From Blautia wexlerae DSM 19850 (GTDB taxonomy: Bacteria > Bacillota > Clostridia > Lachnospirales > Lachnospiraceae), in assembly GCF_025148125.1 (NCBI RefSeq), contig NZ_CP102267.1:1176001-1240000 (forward strand): a stretch of DNA of 64,000 nucleotides. The letters are read 5' to 3'. Positions 42,117-51,138 of this stretch are shown here, piece after piece. The first letter of the stretch is position 1. The number at the start of each line of letters is the position of its first letter. A program made the translations under genes and the position numbers. The notes under the pieces were generated by a model. That model searched no databases. It had not been told where the DNA came from and worked only from the letters and a program-made list of their open reading frames with translations.

Positions 42117-43301
42117 ATGAATACAATTAGTGTGGAAGAGCTGGAGAAGATTGATTCTTCTAAGATTACGATCGTGGATGTGCGGCCGGCGGATCAGTAC
42201 AGCAGGGGATCTTTTCCGGGGGCAGTGAATATTCCGCTGGATGAGTTTGAGGAAAGAATGGAGTCTGTGGACAGGGAGAAGATGGTGTATGTTCTCTGTC
42301 ATACGGGGGACAGAAGCCGGGATTGTGTGGAGAAGCTGAGTGATGCAGGGTATGAGGCTGTGAATATTGAAGGTGGATATCGTGCGTATCTGAGACTTTC
42401 TCTGAGCCGTTTTATGGAGAATGATGCTAAGGAGCAGAAGGAACTGAAGACGAAAGAGATTGAGCACAGTATTATCAAGACGTTCAGAAAGACGGTCTGG
42501 AGACCGTTTACCAAGGCTTTGAATGAGTATCAGCTGATTCAGGAGGGAGATAAGATTGCTGTCTGTATTTCAGGTGGTAAGGACTCTATGTTGATGGCGA
42601 AGCTGCTTCAGGAGCTGAAGCGCCATGGGAAGATTCATTTTGAACTGGTGTTTCTGGTAATGAATCCGGGCTATAATGCGGATAACTGGAAGATTATTCA
42701 GGATAATGCAGAGCTTCTGGGAATTCCTCTTACGGTTTTTGAAAGTGATATTTTTGATACAGTGGCAGAAATTGAGAATAATCCCTGTTATCTTTGTGCG
42801 AGAATGAGACGTGGTTATCTGTATTCTCATGCCAAGGAGCTGGGATGTAATAAGATTGCGCTGGGACATCATTTTGATGATGTGATCGAGACAATCCTCA
42901 TGGGTATGCTGTACAGTGGTAAGGTGGAGACTATGATGCCGAAGCTGCACAGTCAGAATTTTGAGGGAATGGAACTGATCCGTCCCATGTATCTGATCAA
43001 GGAATCTGCGATCAAGGCATGGAGAGATACTAATGGGTTGCACTTCATTCAGTGTGCATGCCGTTTCACCGAGAACTGTGTAAGCTGTGGGGGCGGACGT
43101 GGTTCCAAGCGTGATGAGATGAAAGAGCTGGTTGCACAGTTTAGAAATACAAGTAGTGTGATCGAGACGAATATCTTTAACAGTGTGCGGGATATTAATC
43201 TTCGTACTGTTATGGGATATCATAAAGATGGAGAATATTATAATTTCCTGGATGACTATGATCAGCGTGGAAATAAGGGCGTTGATAAGGAAAAAGAATG
43301 A
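42117..43301 (+). CDS. Rhodanese domain fused to a TtcA-like PP-loop sulfur-transfer ATPase
   Basis: A 394-residue fusion from the ATG at 42117. Residues 1-100 are a rhodanese with the persulfide-carrying Cys61 in VLCHTGDRS. Residues about 120-380 are a PP-loop ATPase of the TtcA group, with ISGGKDSM (151-158), NPCYLCARMRRG, a GHHFDD motif and CVSCGGGRGSKR. TtcA thiolates cytidine 32 of tRNA using a [4Fe-4S] cluster. Linked to LarB and LarC just downstream, it might instead supply sulfur for the nickel-pincer cofactor, since no LarE is seen in the window. The function is therefore uncertain between the two. Confidence 0.82.
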   Translation: MNTISVEELEKIDSSKITIVDVRPADQYSRGSFPGAVNIPLDEFEERMESVDREKMVYVLCHTGDRSRDCVEKLSDAGYEAVNIEGGYRAYLRLSLSRFMENDAKEQKELKTKEIEHSIIKTFRKTVWRPFTKALNEYQLIQEGDKIAVCISGGKDSMLMAKLLQELKRHGKIHFELVFLVMNPGYNADNWKIIQDNAELLGIPLTVFESDIFDTVAEIENNPCYLCARMRRGYLYSHAKELGCNKIALGHHFDDVIETILMGMLYSGKVETMMPKLHSQNFEGMELIRPMYLIKESAIKAWRDTNGLHFIQCACRFTENCVSCGGGRGSKRDEMKELVAQFRNTSSVIETNIFNSVRDINLRTVMGYHKDGEYYNFLDDYDQRGNKGVDKEKE

Positions 43302-43409
43302 TAACAGCAAAATCTTCATTTGTGGAAGAGAAATACACTGCTCAGTATTATAGCGGGAACGGCTGTCTATATGTTTCTGGTGCAGGTGGTGTTCTAAAAG
43401 GAGGAATCC

Positions 43410-44171
43410 ATGACTTTACAGGAGATTCTTGAAAGTGTAAAAAGTGGTTCGGTATCTGTAGAAGAGGCAGAGAGAATCCTTAAGAAAGAAAGTTATGAAG
43501 AAATGGGATATGCGAAGCTGGATACAAGCCGCAAGGCAAGAACCGGTTTCGCAGAAGTAATCTACTGCAGTAATAAGGCAGATGAACATCTTCTGAATAT
43601 TTTTGAAAGATTATACAGAGAAGACGGTGAGGTATTCGGAACCAGAGCTTCCCAACATCAGTATGAACTGGTGAAGGAGAAGTTTCCGGAAGTGGAATAT
43701 GATCCGATCTCGCGCATCTTAAAAGTTGAGAAGAAAGATAAGAAGCGTATTGGTAAGATTGCGGTGTGTTCAGCAGGAACTGCAGATATTCCGGTTGCTG
43801 AGGAAGCTGCACAGACAGCGGAATATTTTGGCACAAATGTTGAACGGATTTATGATGTGGGAGTCAGCGGAATGCATCGTTTATTCTCCAGACTGGAGAC
43901 GATCCAGAGTGCGAACTGTGTAATTGCAGTTGCGGGAATGGAGGGAGCTCTTGCCAGTGTGATGGGCGGTCTGGTGAGCAGACCGGTGATCGCAGTACCG
44001 ACTTCTGTGGGTTATGGTGCAAGTATGCATGGTCTTTCGGCACTTCTTACCATGATCAATTCCTGTGCGAACGGGATTGCTGTGGTGAATATCGATAACG
44101 GCTACGGTGCCGGCTATCTGGCAACACAGATCAACCGTCTGGCAGCAGGTACAGATGAGAAAGGAAATTGA
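43410..44171 (+). CDS. larB: LarB: pyridinium-3,5-biscarboxylic acid mononucleotide synthase
   Basis: A 253-residue LarB protein. It has the N-terminal helical EILESVKSGSVSVEEAE part and the AIR-carboxylase-like domain (AVCSAGTADIPVAEEAAQTAE, MEGALASVMGGLVSRPVIAVPTSVGYG). LarB carboxylates and hydrolyses nicotinic acid adenine dinucleotide, the first step of the nickel-pincer nucleotide cofactor used by lactate racemase (LarA) and relatives. It overlaps larC at the ATTGATTATG junction. An AAAAGGAGG RBS is present. Confidence 0.92.
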   Translation: MTLQEILESVKSGSVSVEEAERILKKESYEEMGYAKLDTSRKARTGFAEVIYCSNKADEHLLNIFERLYREDGEVFGTRASQHQYELVKEKFPEVEYDPISRILKVEKKDKKRIGKIAVCSAGTADIPVAEEAAQTAEYFGTNVERIYDVGVSGMHRLFSRLETIQSANCVIAVAGMEGALASVMGGLVSRPVIAVPTSVGYGASMHGLSALLTMINSCANGIAVVNIDNGYGAGYLATQINRLAAGTDEKGN

Positions 44172-44173
44172 TT

Positions 44174-45526
44174 ATGGGAAAAACATTATATCTGGAATGT
44201 TATTCAGGGATAAGTGGTGATATGACGGTTGCGGCTCTTCTTGATCTGGGAGCTGACCGCTCAGTGCTGGACAGGGTGCTGAAGAGTCTTAAGGTATCAG
44301 GATTTGAGACAAAGATCAGCAGAGTTGTAAAGTCCGGAATAGATGCATGTGATTTTGATGTTGTGCTGGATAAAGAGCATGAAAATCATGACCATGATAT
44401 GGAATATCTGCATGGACATCATCATGAAGGTCATGAGCGCAATCACGCCCATGGCACAGGAACAGCGCAAGACCATCACCATCACGAACACCGTGGAATA
44501 AAAGAAATTACCTATATTATAGAGCATAGCGCAATGACTGAGAATGCAAAGAAGATCGCATTGCGTATATTTGAAATTCTTGCAGAGGCAGAGAGTAAAG
44601 CACACAATGTGCCTGTGGATCAGGTGCATTTTCATGAGGTGGGAGCAGTGGACTCTATTGTGGATATTGTGTCTGTGGCAGTCTGCCTGGATAATCTGGA
44701 TGTTACAGAGGTGATCGTTCCTGTTCTCTGCGAGGGACGTGGAACTGTCCGTTGTCAGCATGGCATCCTGCCAATCCCGGTTCCGGCAGTTGCAAATATA
44801 GTAAGTGCCAATCATTTATATCTGAAAATGACAGAGGTAGAAGGTGAACTTGTAACGCCTACAGGTGCGGCGATAGTGGCAGCAGTGAAAACAAAGGATA
44901 AACTTCCGGAAACATTTGAAATCCAGAAGATTGGAATCGGTGCAGGTAAACGCCAGTATGAATGCCCGGGAATCCTAAGGGCAATGATTATCTCACAGAG
45001 CGCAGAAATAGATGAAGAAAAGGCTCAGACAGAAGAATTCAAAAACCCGGAAATCGGAAATAATCCGAAAGCTGAAAATCAGGAAACCAAAGATACGATT
45101 ATCAAGATGGAAACAAACATTGATGACTGCAGTGGAGAAGTTCTGGGATTTGTCATGGAACGTCTGATGAAAGCCGGTGCCAGAGATGTGCATTATGTGC
45201 CTGTTTTTATGAAAAAGAACAGACCTGCATGGGTTCTGAATGTGATCTGTAAGGAAGAAGATATGGAAACGCTTCAGAATATTATTTTTGAAGAGACTAC
45301 TACGATTGGAATTCGTTATAGCATAATGGAACGTACGATTCTTCCCAGAGAAACGAGAACCCTTCCGACTCCATGGGGAGAAGTTCAGGTAAAGGTATGC
45401 ACTTTGAATGGAAAAGAGCAGCTTTATCCGGAATATGAGAGCGTTGCACAGTTGAGCAGAGAAAAAGAGATCCCGTTTACAGAAATTTACCGTTATATTG
45501 TTTTGGCAAATAAAGACAAAGAATAA
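44174..45526 (+). CDS. larC: LarC: nickel insertion protein for the nickel-pincer cofactor
   Basis: A 450-residue LarC that inserts nickel into the pincer cofactor by CTP-dependent metallation. It opens with LECYSGISGDMTVAALLDLG, and a His-rich stretch (about residues 75-110, many HH and HDH) probably stores nickel. VHFHEVGAVDSIVDIV, PTGAAIVAA and the C-terminal METNIDDCSGE domain all follow in one frame. In Lactobacillus plantarum LarC is split by a programmed frameshift, but here it is continuous. The ATG at 44174 is preferred over TTG 44168. No larA or nickel transporter is in the window. Confidence 0.92.
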   Translation: MGKTLYLECYSGISGDMTVAALLDLGADRSVLDRVLKSLKVSGFETKISRVVKSGIDACDFDVVLDKEHENHDHDMEYLHGHHHEGHERNHAHGTGTAQDHHHHEHRGIKEITYIIEHSAMTENAKKIALRIFEILAEAESKAHNVPVDQVHFHEVGAVDSIVDIVSVAVCLDNLDVTEVIVPVLCEGRGTVRCQHGILPIPVPAVANIVSANHLYLKMTEVEGELVTPTGAAIVAAVKTKDKLPETFEIQKIGIGAGKRQYECPGILRAMIISQSAEIDEEKAQTEEFKNPEIGNNPKAENQETKDTIIKMETNIDDCSGEVLGFVMERLMKAGARDVHYVPVFMKKNRPAWVLNVICKEEDMETLQNIIFEETTTIGIRYSIMERTILPRETRTLPTPWGEVQVKVCTLNGKEQLYPEYESVAQLSREKEIPFTEIYRYIVLANKDKE

Positions 45527-45538
45527 CTTTCATATATG

Positions 45539-45592
45539 AACCCTTTGGTTTCCCTGAGAGTACTCCACGCGAAATCAAAGGGTACTTTTGTC
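45539..45592 (+). terminator. Terminator after larC
   Basis: AACCCTTTGGTTT pairs with GAAATCAAAGGGT across a GC-rich loop and is followed by ACTTTTG. Confidence 0.6.
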
Positions 45593-45647
45593 TTGAAGTA
45601 GAGTTGTAAGAGCTGTATACTGCATGTAGTATGAAAGGAGAAAAGAA

Positions 45648-46369
45648 ATGTTTTGTATTGGCATTTGCGATGATGATGAAGGACTCTGCGGGGAACTGGA
45701 AAAAATGCTTTATGATTATGGAAAAGAGAATAAACTTCAGATGAATATTGATATCTGGTATCAGGGAGAAAGCCTGTGCCGGTTCTTGAGAGAAAACAAG
45801 AAGATTCTTGATGTGTTATTTCTGGATATAGAATTACTGACAACAAATGGAATTGAGGTGGGACGTTTTATAAGAGAAGAACAGGAAAACATGGAAACTG
45901 CAATTGTTTACATTTCAGCGAACAGCAGTTATGCGATGGATTTATTCCGTGTACAGCCTACAGATTTTCTGATCAAACCTTTAGACAAAATAAAAGTTGG
46001 GAATGTCATGAACAGGATTCAGAAAATTTCGGAAGTCAGAAAAGGTATTTTCGAGTACTTTGGCAGTGGATATTATTTCAAGGTGCTGTATAAAGATATT
46101 CTGTATTTCAGCAGTCGAATAAAAAAGTGCATCTGGTTTTAAAAGACGGACAGAAAGAATTTAATGGCAAACTGAAAGAAATAGCAAAGAAAATTCCGGG
46201 AAATTTCATTCAGATTCATCAGTCGTATCTGATTAATTTTGATTATATCGAAGAATGTTCTTATGAATCTGTGAAAATGAAAAACGGAGATACAATTCCA
46301 ATCAGTCAGCCATATAGGAAATCAGTGAGAACGCAACTGGCGGAACGTGTGTGGAGGGAAAGAGAGTAA
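45648..46369 (+). pseudogene. AgrA-like LytTR response regulator, frameshifted at an A6 run
   Basis: The receiver domain (residues 1-120; ICDDD pocket, phosphoacceptor Asp60 in VLFLDIELL) and the start of the LytTR DNA-binding domain are in one frame ending at 46142. The LytTR domain continues in the next frame (46127-46369; EFNGKLKEIAKKIPGNF, IQIHQSYLINFDYIEE). Adding one A to the AAAAAA run near 46125 restores a single protein of about 240 residues, the usual AgrA/LytR size. This could be a true mutation, slippage-based phase variation or an assembly error. The regulator would bind direct-repeat operators such as those at 47743, 53511 and 56194. The kinase ATG follows the stop codon directly. 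Confidence 0.8.
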
Positions 46370-47611
46370 ATGTTTGCGTTGATAACTACATTAAGCACGA
46401 ATCTTTTGCGTACATATATAATCTATCGCTTTATGAGGTTGTTCTTTTGGACAGATATTGAGGAAAAGAAAAAAGAAAGAGCCTGTTATGTATTGTTTTT
46501 TGTTTTGACAGCAGGAGTGCATTTGATATTTTTTTCAAAAACAATGAGTATCATTGCAAACATAATAATGCTTTATGTGATTTCGGGATGTTATGAAAAA
46601 GCTCGAAGAAAACGGCTATTTGTGACGTTGCTGATTTATGGGGTTAATATAGGATGCGATTTTTTAGCAATTAACTTATTGACGAATTATTCTGCTACAC
46701 AAAGTTACGAAGAAGGAATTTCGTATGGTACTGTTGTTTTGATTATGTTTAGTGAGATTGCAGCTGAGAAAATACTTATGAAAAATAAAGAAAAAAAGGA
46801 TATGCCACATGAGAGTATTCTGATGTTTATTTCTTTTATCGGTATAGCTCAGGTAATTATTATTGATAAAGGTGTAAGAAACAGGATTTTATTAGTAGCA
46901 TCCGGAATATGTATTCTAATGACAATTTTATTAGTCTTTTATCTTTATGATGTTTTGGTGAGTGCATATAGAAAACTGGAAGAACAATCTCTTATGGAAA
47001 AACAAATGCTCATTTATTCTCATCAGCTGGATGTGCTGATGCAATCGGAAGAGAAAGTAAAGGCTCTACGCCATGACATGAAAAATCATCTGGGAGAACT
47101 TGCACTTATGGCTGCAAATCAGAATAATGAAGAAATCCGGAAATATATACATGACATGGGGGAGTATATGCAGAACCAGTCTGAACTGATCAGTTGTGGG
47201 AACAAGAATCTTGACAGTCTGCTGAATTATCTTCTGGGACAGGCAAAAAAGAAACTGAATCATGTAGAGTATGAGGTACGGGTACCATCTGATTTGTGTA
47301 TATCAGCATTTGATCTGAATGTGATTTTGGGAAACCTGACAGAGAATGCAATAGAAGCAGCAGAGCAGACAGAAGATAAATGGATGTCAGTGAATATATA
47401 CTATGAAAAAGGTATGTTTTCCATGGAAATAAAAAACAGTTTTCAACATGAATTGGATGTAGAGAAAAATAAATTATTGTCAACGAAGGAAGAAAAAGGA
47501 CATGGCATTGGTCTTGCAAATGTCAGGAAGATGGTAGAGAAATATCAGGGATTTATGGATGTTTCGAATACAAATCAGATTTTTACGGTAAGGGTAATGT
47601 TATACTTATAA
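46370..47611 (+). CDS. AgrC-like peptide-sensing histidine kinase (copy 1)
   Basis: A 413-residue kinase. About six membrane helices occupy residues 1-195, then comes a coiled linker. The dimerisation helix has the HPK10-type motif ALRHDMKNHLGEL (His235), and the GHKL ATPase has LGNLTENAIEAAE and GHGIGLANVRKMVEK. This is the AgrC architecture, in which the membrane half binds a cyclic autoinducing peptide. Copy 2 (52139) is nearly identical in residues 1-53 and 196-413 but strongly different between, so only the sensor part has diverged. The start codon touches the regulator stop. Confidence 0.92.
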   Translation: MFALITTLSTNLLRTYIIYRFMRLFFWTDIEEKKKERACYVLFFVLTAGVHLIFFSKTMSIIANIIMLYVISGCYEKARRKRLFVTLLIYGVNIGCDFLAINLLTNYSATQSYEEGISYGTVVLIMFSEIAAEKILMKNKEKKDMPHESILMFISFIGIAQVIIIDKGVRNRILLVASGICILMTILLVFYLYDVLVSAYRKLEEQSLMEKQMLIYSHQLDVLMQSEEKVKALRHDMKNHLGELALMAANQNNEEIRKYIHDMGEYMQNQSELISCGNKNLDSLLNYLLGQAKKKLNHVEYEVRVPSDLCISAFDLNVILGNLTENAIEAAEQTEDKWMSVNIYYEKGMFSMEIKNSFQHELDVEKNKLLSTKEEKGHGIGLANVRKMVEKYQGFMDVSNTNQIFTVRVMLYL

Positions 47612-47689
47612 ATTATATAGAATCTATGAAAGATAGTGTAGTGGTAGGACTGCGCTGTCTTTTGTTTTGCAGAAAATTATTTAAGAGGG

Positions 47690-47810
47690 AAAAGACTGTG
47701 ACAGAAAACCTTATAAAAAACTACAATATGTTCTGAAAAAACGAATTTCGCCAATTTATATATGAATTTCGCCATTTTAGAAAATTTTGCGATAAATATG
47801 TTATTATTCA
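47690..47810 (+). promoter_or_regulatory. Quorum-sensing promoter block A, with LytTR-type direct repeats
   Basis: GAATTTCGCC at 47743-47752 and again at 47764-47773, start to start 21 bp, two helical turns, exactly the geometry of AgrA/LytTR binding sites. A conserved ACCTTATAAAAAAC segment precedes them, and TATTAT (47802-47807) is a likely -10 box without a good -35. Nearly the same block occurs at 53461-53575 and 56160-56258. It lies before agrD/agrB. Confidence 0.7.
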
Positions 47811-47872
47811 AATACAAGGTAAGAAGAAATGAAATATATCCGAAGGGAGGATAACAAGAAACGAGAAAGGAA

Positions 47873-47995
47873 TTGAAAAAAGTCATTGAAAGAATTGCAT
47901 TTAAAGCTGCTGCTTCAAATGTAAATGAAACATGCTCCTGGCTTACATATCAGCCTAAAGTACCAGAAACTGCAAAAAAATTAAGAAAACATTGA
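47873..47995 (+). CDS. AgrD-like autoinducing peptide precursor
   Basis: A short peptide gene too small for ordinary gene calling. From TTG 47873 it encodes 40 residues: an amphipathic helix (KKVIERIAFKAAASNVNE), the core T-CSWLT-Y and a charged tail beginning QPKVPE. The C-x-W-x-T core with the YQP-x-VP tail matches clostridial AgrD, for which the mature signal is a five-residue thiolactone. By analogy the ring would be CSWLT. The strong GGGAGG (47845-47850) instead points to codon 47861, which is ACG, not ATG; starting there would add four residues (the first, then RKE). The gene ends 1 bp before agrB, as in agr operons. Confidence 0.75.
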   Translation: MKKVIERIAFKAAASNVNETCSWLTYQPKVPETAKKLRKH

Positions 47996-47996
47996 T

Positions 47997-48553
47997 ATGG
48001 AAACACAAACTTTTTCAAAGGAAGAAAAAGAGGAAATTATTCGCTATGGACTTGACAGAATAAAAAGTATCTGCACTATGACATTTGTGACATTACTGAT
48101 GGGATGTATCTTTCAGGTGTTTTTTCAAAGCATAATTTTTCTTGTATGCTTTATTGCTTTAAGGAAATATGCCGGTGGTTATCATGCAGATACACAAAAT
48201 CGGTGCTATGTGATTTCAACAGCAATTATTGCAGTTGCATTATTGGCAATCCGCTATATGTCTGATGGTAGTGATAATGAGATTTTTATTCTTCTGCAAA
48301 ATCTGAATTTTATTCTTCTGTATTTTCTTGTTCCAGTGGACAATAAGAATCATCGTCTGGAATATTGGGAAAAAGAAAAATATGGAAAAAAGCAAGAGTG
48401 AGAATAGGGTGTATGTATGTGCTATGTATCTTTTTGAATTTTACCGCGATAAGAAGCATAGCCATTACAGTTGGAGTAACAAATCTGACTGTTGGAGGAT
48501 GTGTGATTATAGGAAAAATAAAAAATTTTGTATTAAACAGTCTGCAAATATAA
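47997..48553 (+). pseudogene. AgrB-like peptide-processing membrane protease, frameshifted at an A6 run
   Basis: AgrB cleaves AgrD and forms the thiolactone. The first frame (47997-48401, 134 residues) contains the catalytic GGYHADTQNRC (His and Cys) and three helices, then runs into a stop after GKKQE. The last helices (RIGCMYVLCIFLNF...) lie in the adjacent frame up to 48553. Adding one A to the AAAAAA run near 48385 rejoins them into about 185 residues, the normal AgrB length. It is the same type of change as in the regulator gene. The truncated form would keep the catalytic residues but lose the C-terminal membrane part. Confidence 0.8.
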
Positions 48554-48700
48554 AATCATAAACGGAAAGATGTATAAACGTTTATATAATTGTACAACAA
48601 AACAATGGATAGGAGACTGGATTTTAGTGTAAATATAGGAACAAGATTTGGGAATTATTTATATAATTTTGTTAAATCTTATAGATGATTAATAATAAAA

Positions 48701-48740
48701 AAACAGCTTCTGCTCGGAAAATATCCGGGAGAAACTGTTT
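48701..48740 (+). promoter_or_regulatory. Leader hairpin directly before the SGNH hydrolase RBS
   Basis: AAACAGCTTCTGCTCGGA (48701-48718) pairs imperfectly with TCCGGGAGAAACTGTTT (48724-48740). The Shine-Dalgarno AAGGAG begins 5 nt later (48745), so the hairpin could affect translation. Confidence 0.4.
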
Positions 48741-48759
48741 GTGTAAGGAGATAAATATT

Positions 48760-49833
48760 ATGGTAAAAAAATTGTTTTTTGTAATGTTGACAGGAATGAT
48801 TTGTTTCAGTTCGTGTTTTTGTGAAACAGCTTTTGCGAAAACCAGCAAAGTAAGGGTTTACGATGCGGAAAAAGGAACCACAAGCTTCACATCTTTTACA
48901 TATTCGGATAATAAAAAGGATGAGTCACTGGCTCCGTCGGAGGGAACAGGAGCGATTTCATCTGCTTCTCAGAAGGCAGTTATTTTTCATCAGGCAGATG
49001 GGTCTACGATAACAAGAAAAGCAGACAGTAATGGAAAAGTGACACTTCCTGCAATAAAGAACGAGACCGGATATACTTTTCTTGGATGGAGCACGAAGCC
49101 GGATCAGACTCAGAATCCGCAGTATCAGGCGGGACAGGTGATACAGGTAAGGAAGAAAACCCATTTATATGCAGTTATGTATAACTGGCAACAGGAGCCG
49201 GATATTCAGGTCAATAATCTGGCAGCTCAGCTGTCGGAGTATTCCGGAATTATTTTTGTGGGAGATTCCAGAACGTATTTTATGCAGAAAACTCTTCTTC
49301 AGGAATATGGAAAGGATGCAGTTGCAAAAGTATCATTTGTATGTAAGACAGGGGAGGGACTGAGCTGGTTTGAAACAGCAGGAGAGAGAGTAATGAGAAG
49401 TGAAATTGCCCGTCTGCAGTCAGATTCAGATAAGCCCGTAGCAGTTATTTTTAATCTTGGTGTGAATGATCTTTCGAGTCATAATTCCGGAAATGGGGTT
49501 GATTATAAAGGCGAGGCAAATGCATATCTTGCGCGTATGAACACTCTTGCAGAGGAACTTGAAAGTGACTGCAGATTGTTTTATATGTCTGTGAATCCGG
49601 TAAATACAGCAATGAAACCAACTCGAAAAGAAGCGCAGTTACGTTACTTTAATGACAGATTGCAGAGCAGGTTAAATAAGAGATTTCAATGGATAGATAC
49701 CTATAAATATCTGATGAAGAATGGTTACAGTACATACAATGAGTTTAAGGGAAATATAGATGACGGCGTTCACTATTCTACACGTACCTATAAAAGAATT
49801 TATAAATATTGTATGAATGCGATCAGAAAATAA
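48760..49833 (+). CDS. Secreted SGNH/GDSL-type hydrolase with InlB-like (Flg_new) repeat
   Basis: From the ATG at 48760 (AAGGAG RBS) this is a 357-residue exported protein. Residues 1-27 are a signal peptide. An extracellular beta-repeat of the Listeria-Bacteroides (Flg_new) type follows at about 75-145 (GYTFLGWSTKPDQTQNPQY). The C-terminal SGNH domain (about 160-357) has the block I Ser in GIIFVGDSRTYF, Asn in FNLGVNDLS and the late Asp-x-x-His in DDGVHYS. It probably de-esterifies a carbohydrate or peptidoglycan substituent outside the cell. An earlier in-frame start (48685) lies within the leader hairpin and would disturb the signal peptide. Confidence 0.85.
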   Translation: MVKKLFFVMLTGMICFSSCFCETAFAKTSKVRVYDAEKGTTSFTSFTYSDNKKDESLAPSEGTGAISSASQKAVIFHQADGSTITRKADSNGKVTLPAIKNETGYTFLGWSTKPDQTQNPQYQAGQVIQVRKKTHLYAVMYNWQQEPDIQVNNLAAQLSEYSGIIFVGDSRTYFMQKTLLQEYGKDAVAKVSFVCKTGEGLSWFETAGERVMRSEIARLQSDSDKPVAVIFNLGVNDLSSHNSGNGVDYKGEANAYLARMNTLAEELESDCRLFYMSVNPVNTAMKPTRKEAQLRYFNDRLQSRLNKRFQWIDTYKYLMKNGYSTYNEFKGNIDDGVHYSTRTYKRIYKYCMNAIRK

Positions 49834-49919
49834 GAAAGAAGAATATGGATTTAATCGAATATGGATGCAAAATTTCAGATAAGTTTTTTCGTTCAAAAAT
49901 AAAATTTGTTTCTTAAAAT

Positions 49920-49980
49920 AAAACTATCCCGAACAAGCTACAAAGAATAAAAGTCTTGTACTTGCCGGGATAGTTTTATT
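49920..49980 (+). terminator. Terminator after the SGNH hydrolase gene
   Basis: AAAACTATCCCG (49920-49931) and CGGGATAGTTTT (49966-49977) form a 12-bp perfect stem with a 34-nt loop, followed by ATT. The loop is long, so it could also be an inverted repeat belonging to a mobile-element end. Confidence 0.6.
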
Positions 49981-50070
49981 TGGAGCTGACGATGTTGGAA
50001 ATCATTGTTAAATGACAGCCTCTTTTGTTTTGAGTAAAAGGGACCCATAGGGCTCCTTGCTTTCTCCCTC

Positions 50071-51099
50071 TTTTCAGGGAATTCAAACGAACAGACATCG
50101 CTGAAACCATTAGAGCAAAAAATCCTCGAAGATTTTGAATATCAGAAATTTATTTACTGCAGCGATGCAGGTCTGGGATTCGAATTTATCAGGGAATATA
50201 ACCATATGTGGGAACGGACCTATATTGTGACCACGTTTATTAAAAAGCTGAAAAAAGGAGAGAAGGAATGGGTTTTAAGCCCGCAGGGATTCAAAAGGGT
50301 ATCTGATGATAAAACTGTTGATATCTCAAAACTGCCCGAGGACGACAAAGGACTTTATTACAAAGACGAGCCATATACCACTAAAAAGTTACAGCAGCGT
50401 TTGATCATTACTTATTCCCCTAAATATGCCCTTTACCAGAAATCCATTCGTAGCAAACAGATAGAACGTGCACAAGCGATGCTGGATTCCGGGAACACAA
50501 AAAAGAACCGCAGGAACCCAAACAATTCAGCCAGATTTATTGGAACAGCAGCAGTAACAAAAGAAAGTGAGACTGCCGATATCCGGCATTATCTTGATGA
50601 ACATAAGATCTCTGAAGAAAGCCAGTATGATGGACTTTATGCAGTATGCACGAACCTGTCAGACGATGAAGTCAGCGATATTTTAAAAGTAAGTGAAGGA
50701 AGATGGCAGATCGAAGAATGTTTCCGGATCATGAAAACAGACTTTTCCGCAAGACCTGTTTATCTGCGGGATGAAAAACGGATCAAAGCACATTTTCTGA
50801 TCTGTTTTCTGGCATTAATGATCTATCGTTTCTTTGGGAGAAAATTGAACTATAAATATACTTGTGAGGAATCATTAGATACATTAAAAGCAATGAATTT
50901 TGCAGAGATCCAGGAACAGGGATTTATACCTTTATAGAAACGGGAAGCTATTACTGATGATCTTCATGAAGCCTGGGGCTTTCGAACGGATTATCAATTT
51001 ATAACGAAAAGCAGAATGAAAACAATCCAGAAAAAAGTAAAAGAAAAGAATAAATTACCATACTTCGTGATGATGAGAAAAATCGCCACAGCCCAGTAA
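50071..51099 (+). pseudogene. IS4/IS1634-type transposase fragment, plus orientation
   Basis: The C-terminal two thirds of an IS1634-like DDE transposase. Similarity begins at GNSNEQTSLKPLE (about 50077) with no start codon, passes through KFIYCSDAG and the GRWQIEECFRIMK helix carrying the last catalytic Glu, and is interrupted by an in-frame TAG (50935) where related proteins read Tyr in GFIPLY. The same frame then continues to TAA at 51097 (KREAITDDLHEAWGF, TKSRMKTIQKK). Truncated at the 5' end and carrying a stop, it must be inactive. A second, inverted fragment of the same family lies next to it. Confidence 0.82.
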
Positions 51100-51138
51100 A
51101 TACAAGGGTTGCAGCGTTTTTTTCTTTTACAAACTGTC

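Noticed and set aside
48328..48561. Separate small genes in the agrB tail (two overlapping frames)
   Set aside because: One frame is the continuation of agrB after the A6 frameshift; the other is an out-of-frame shadow.
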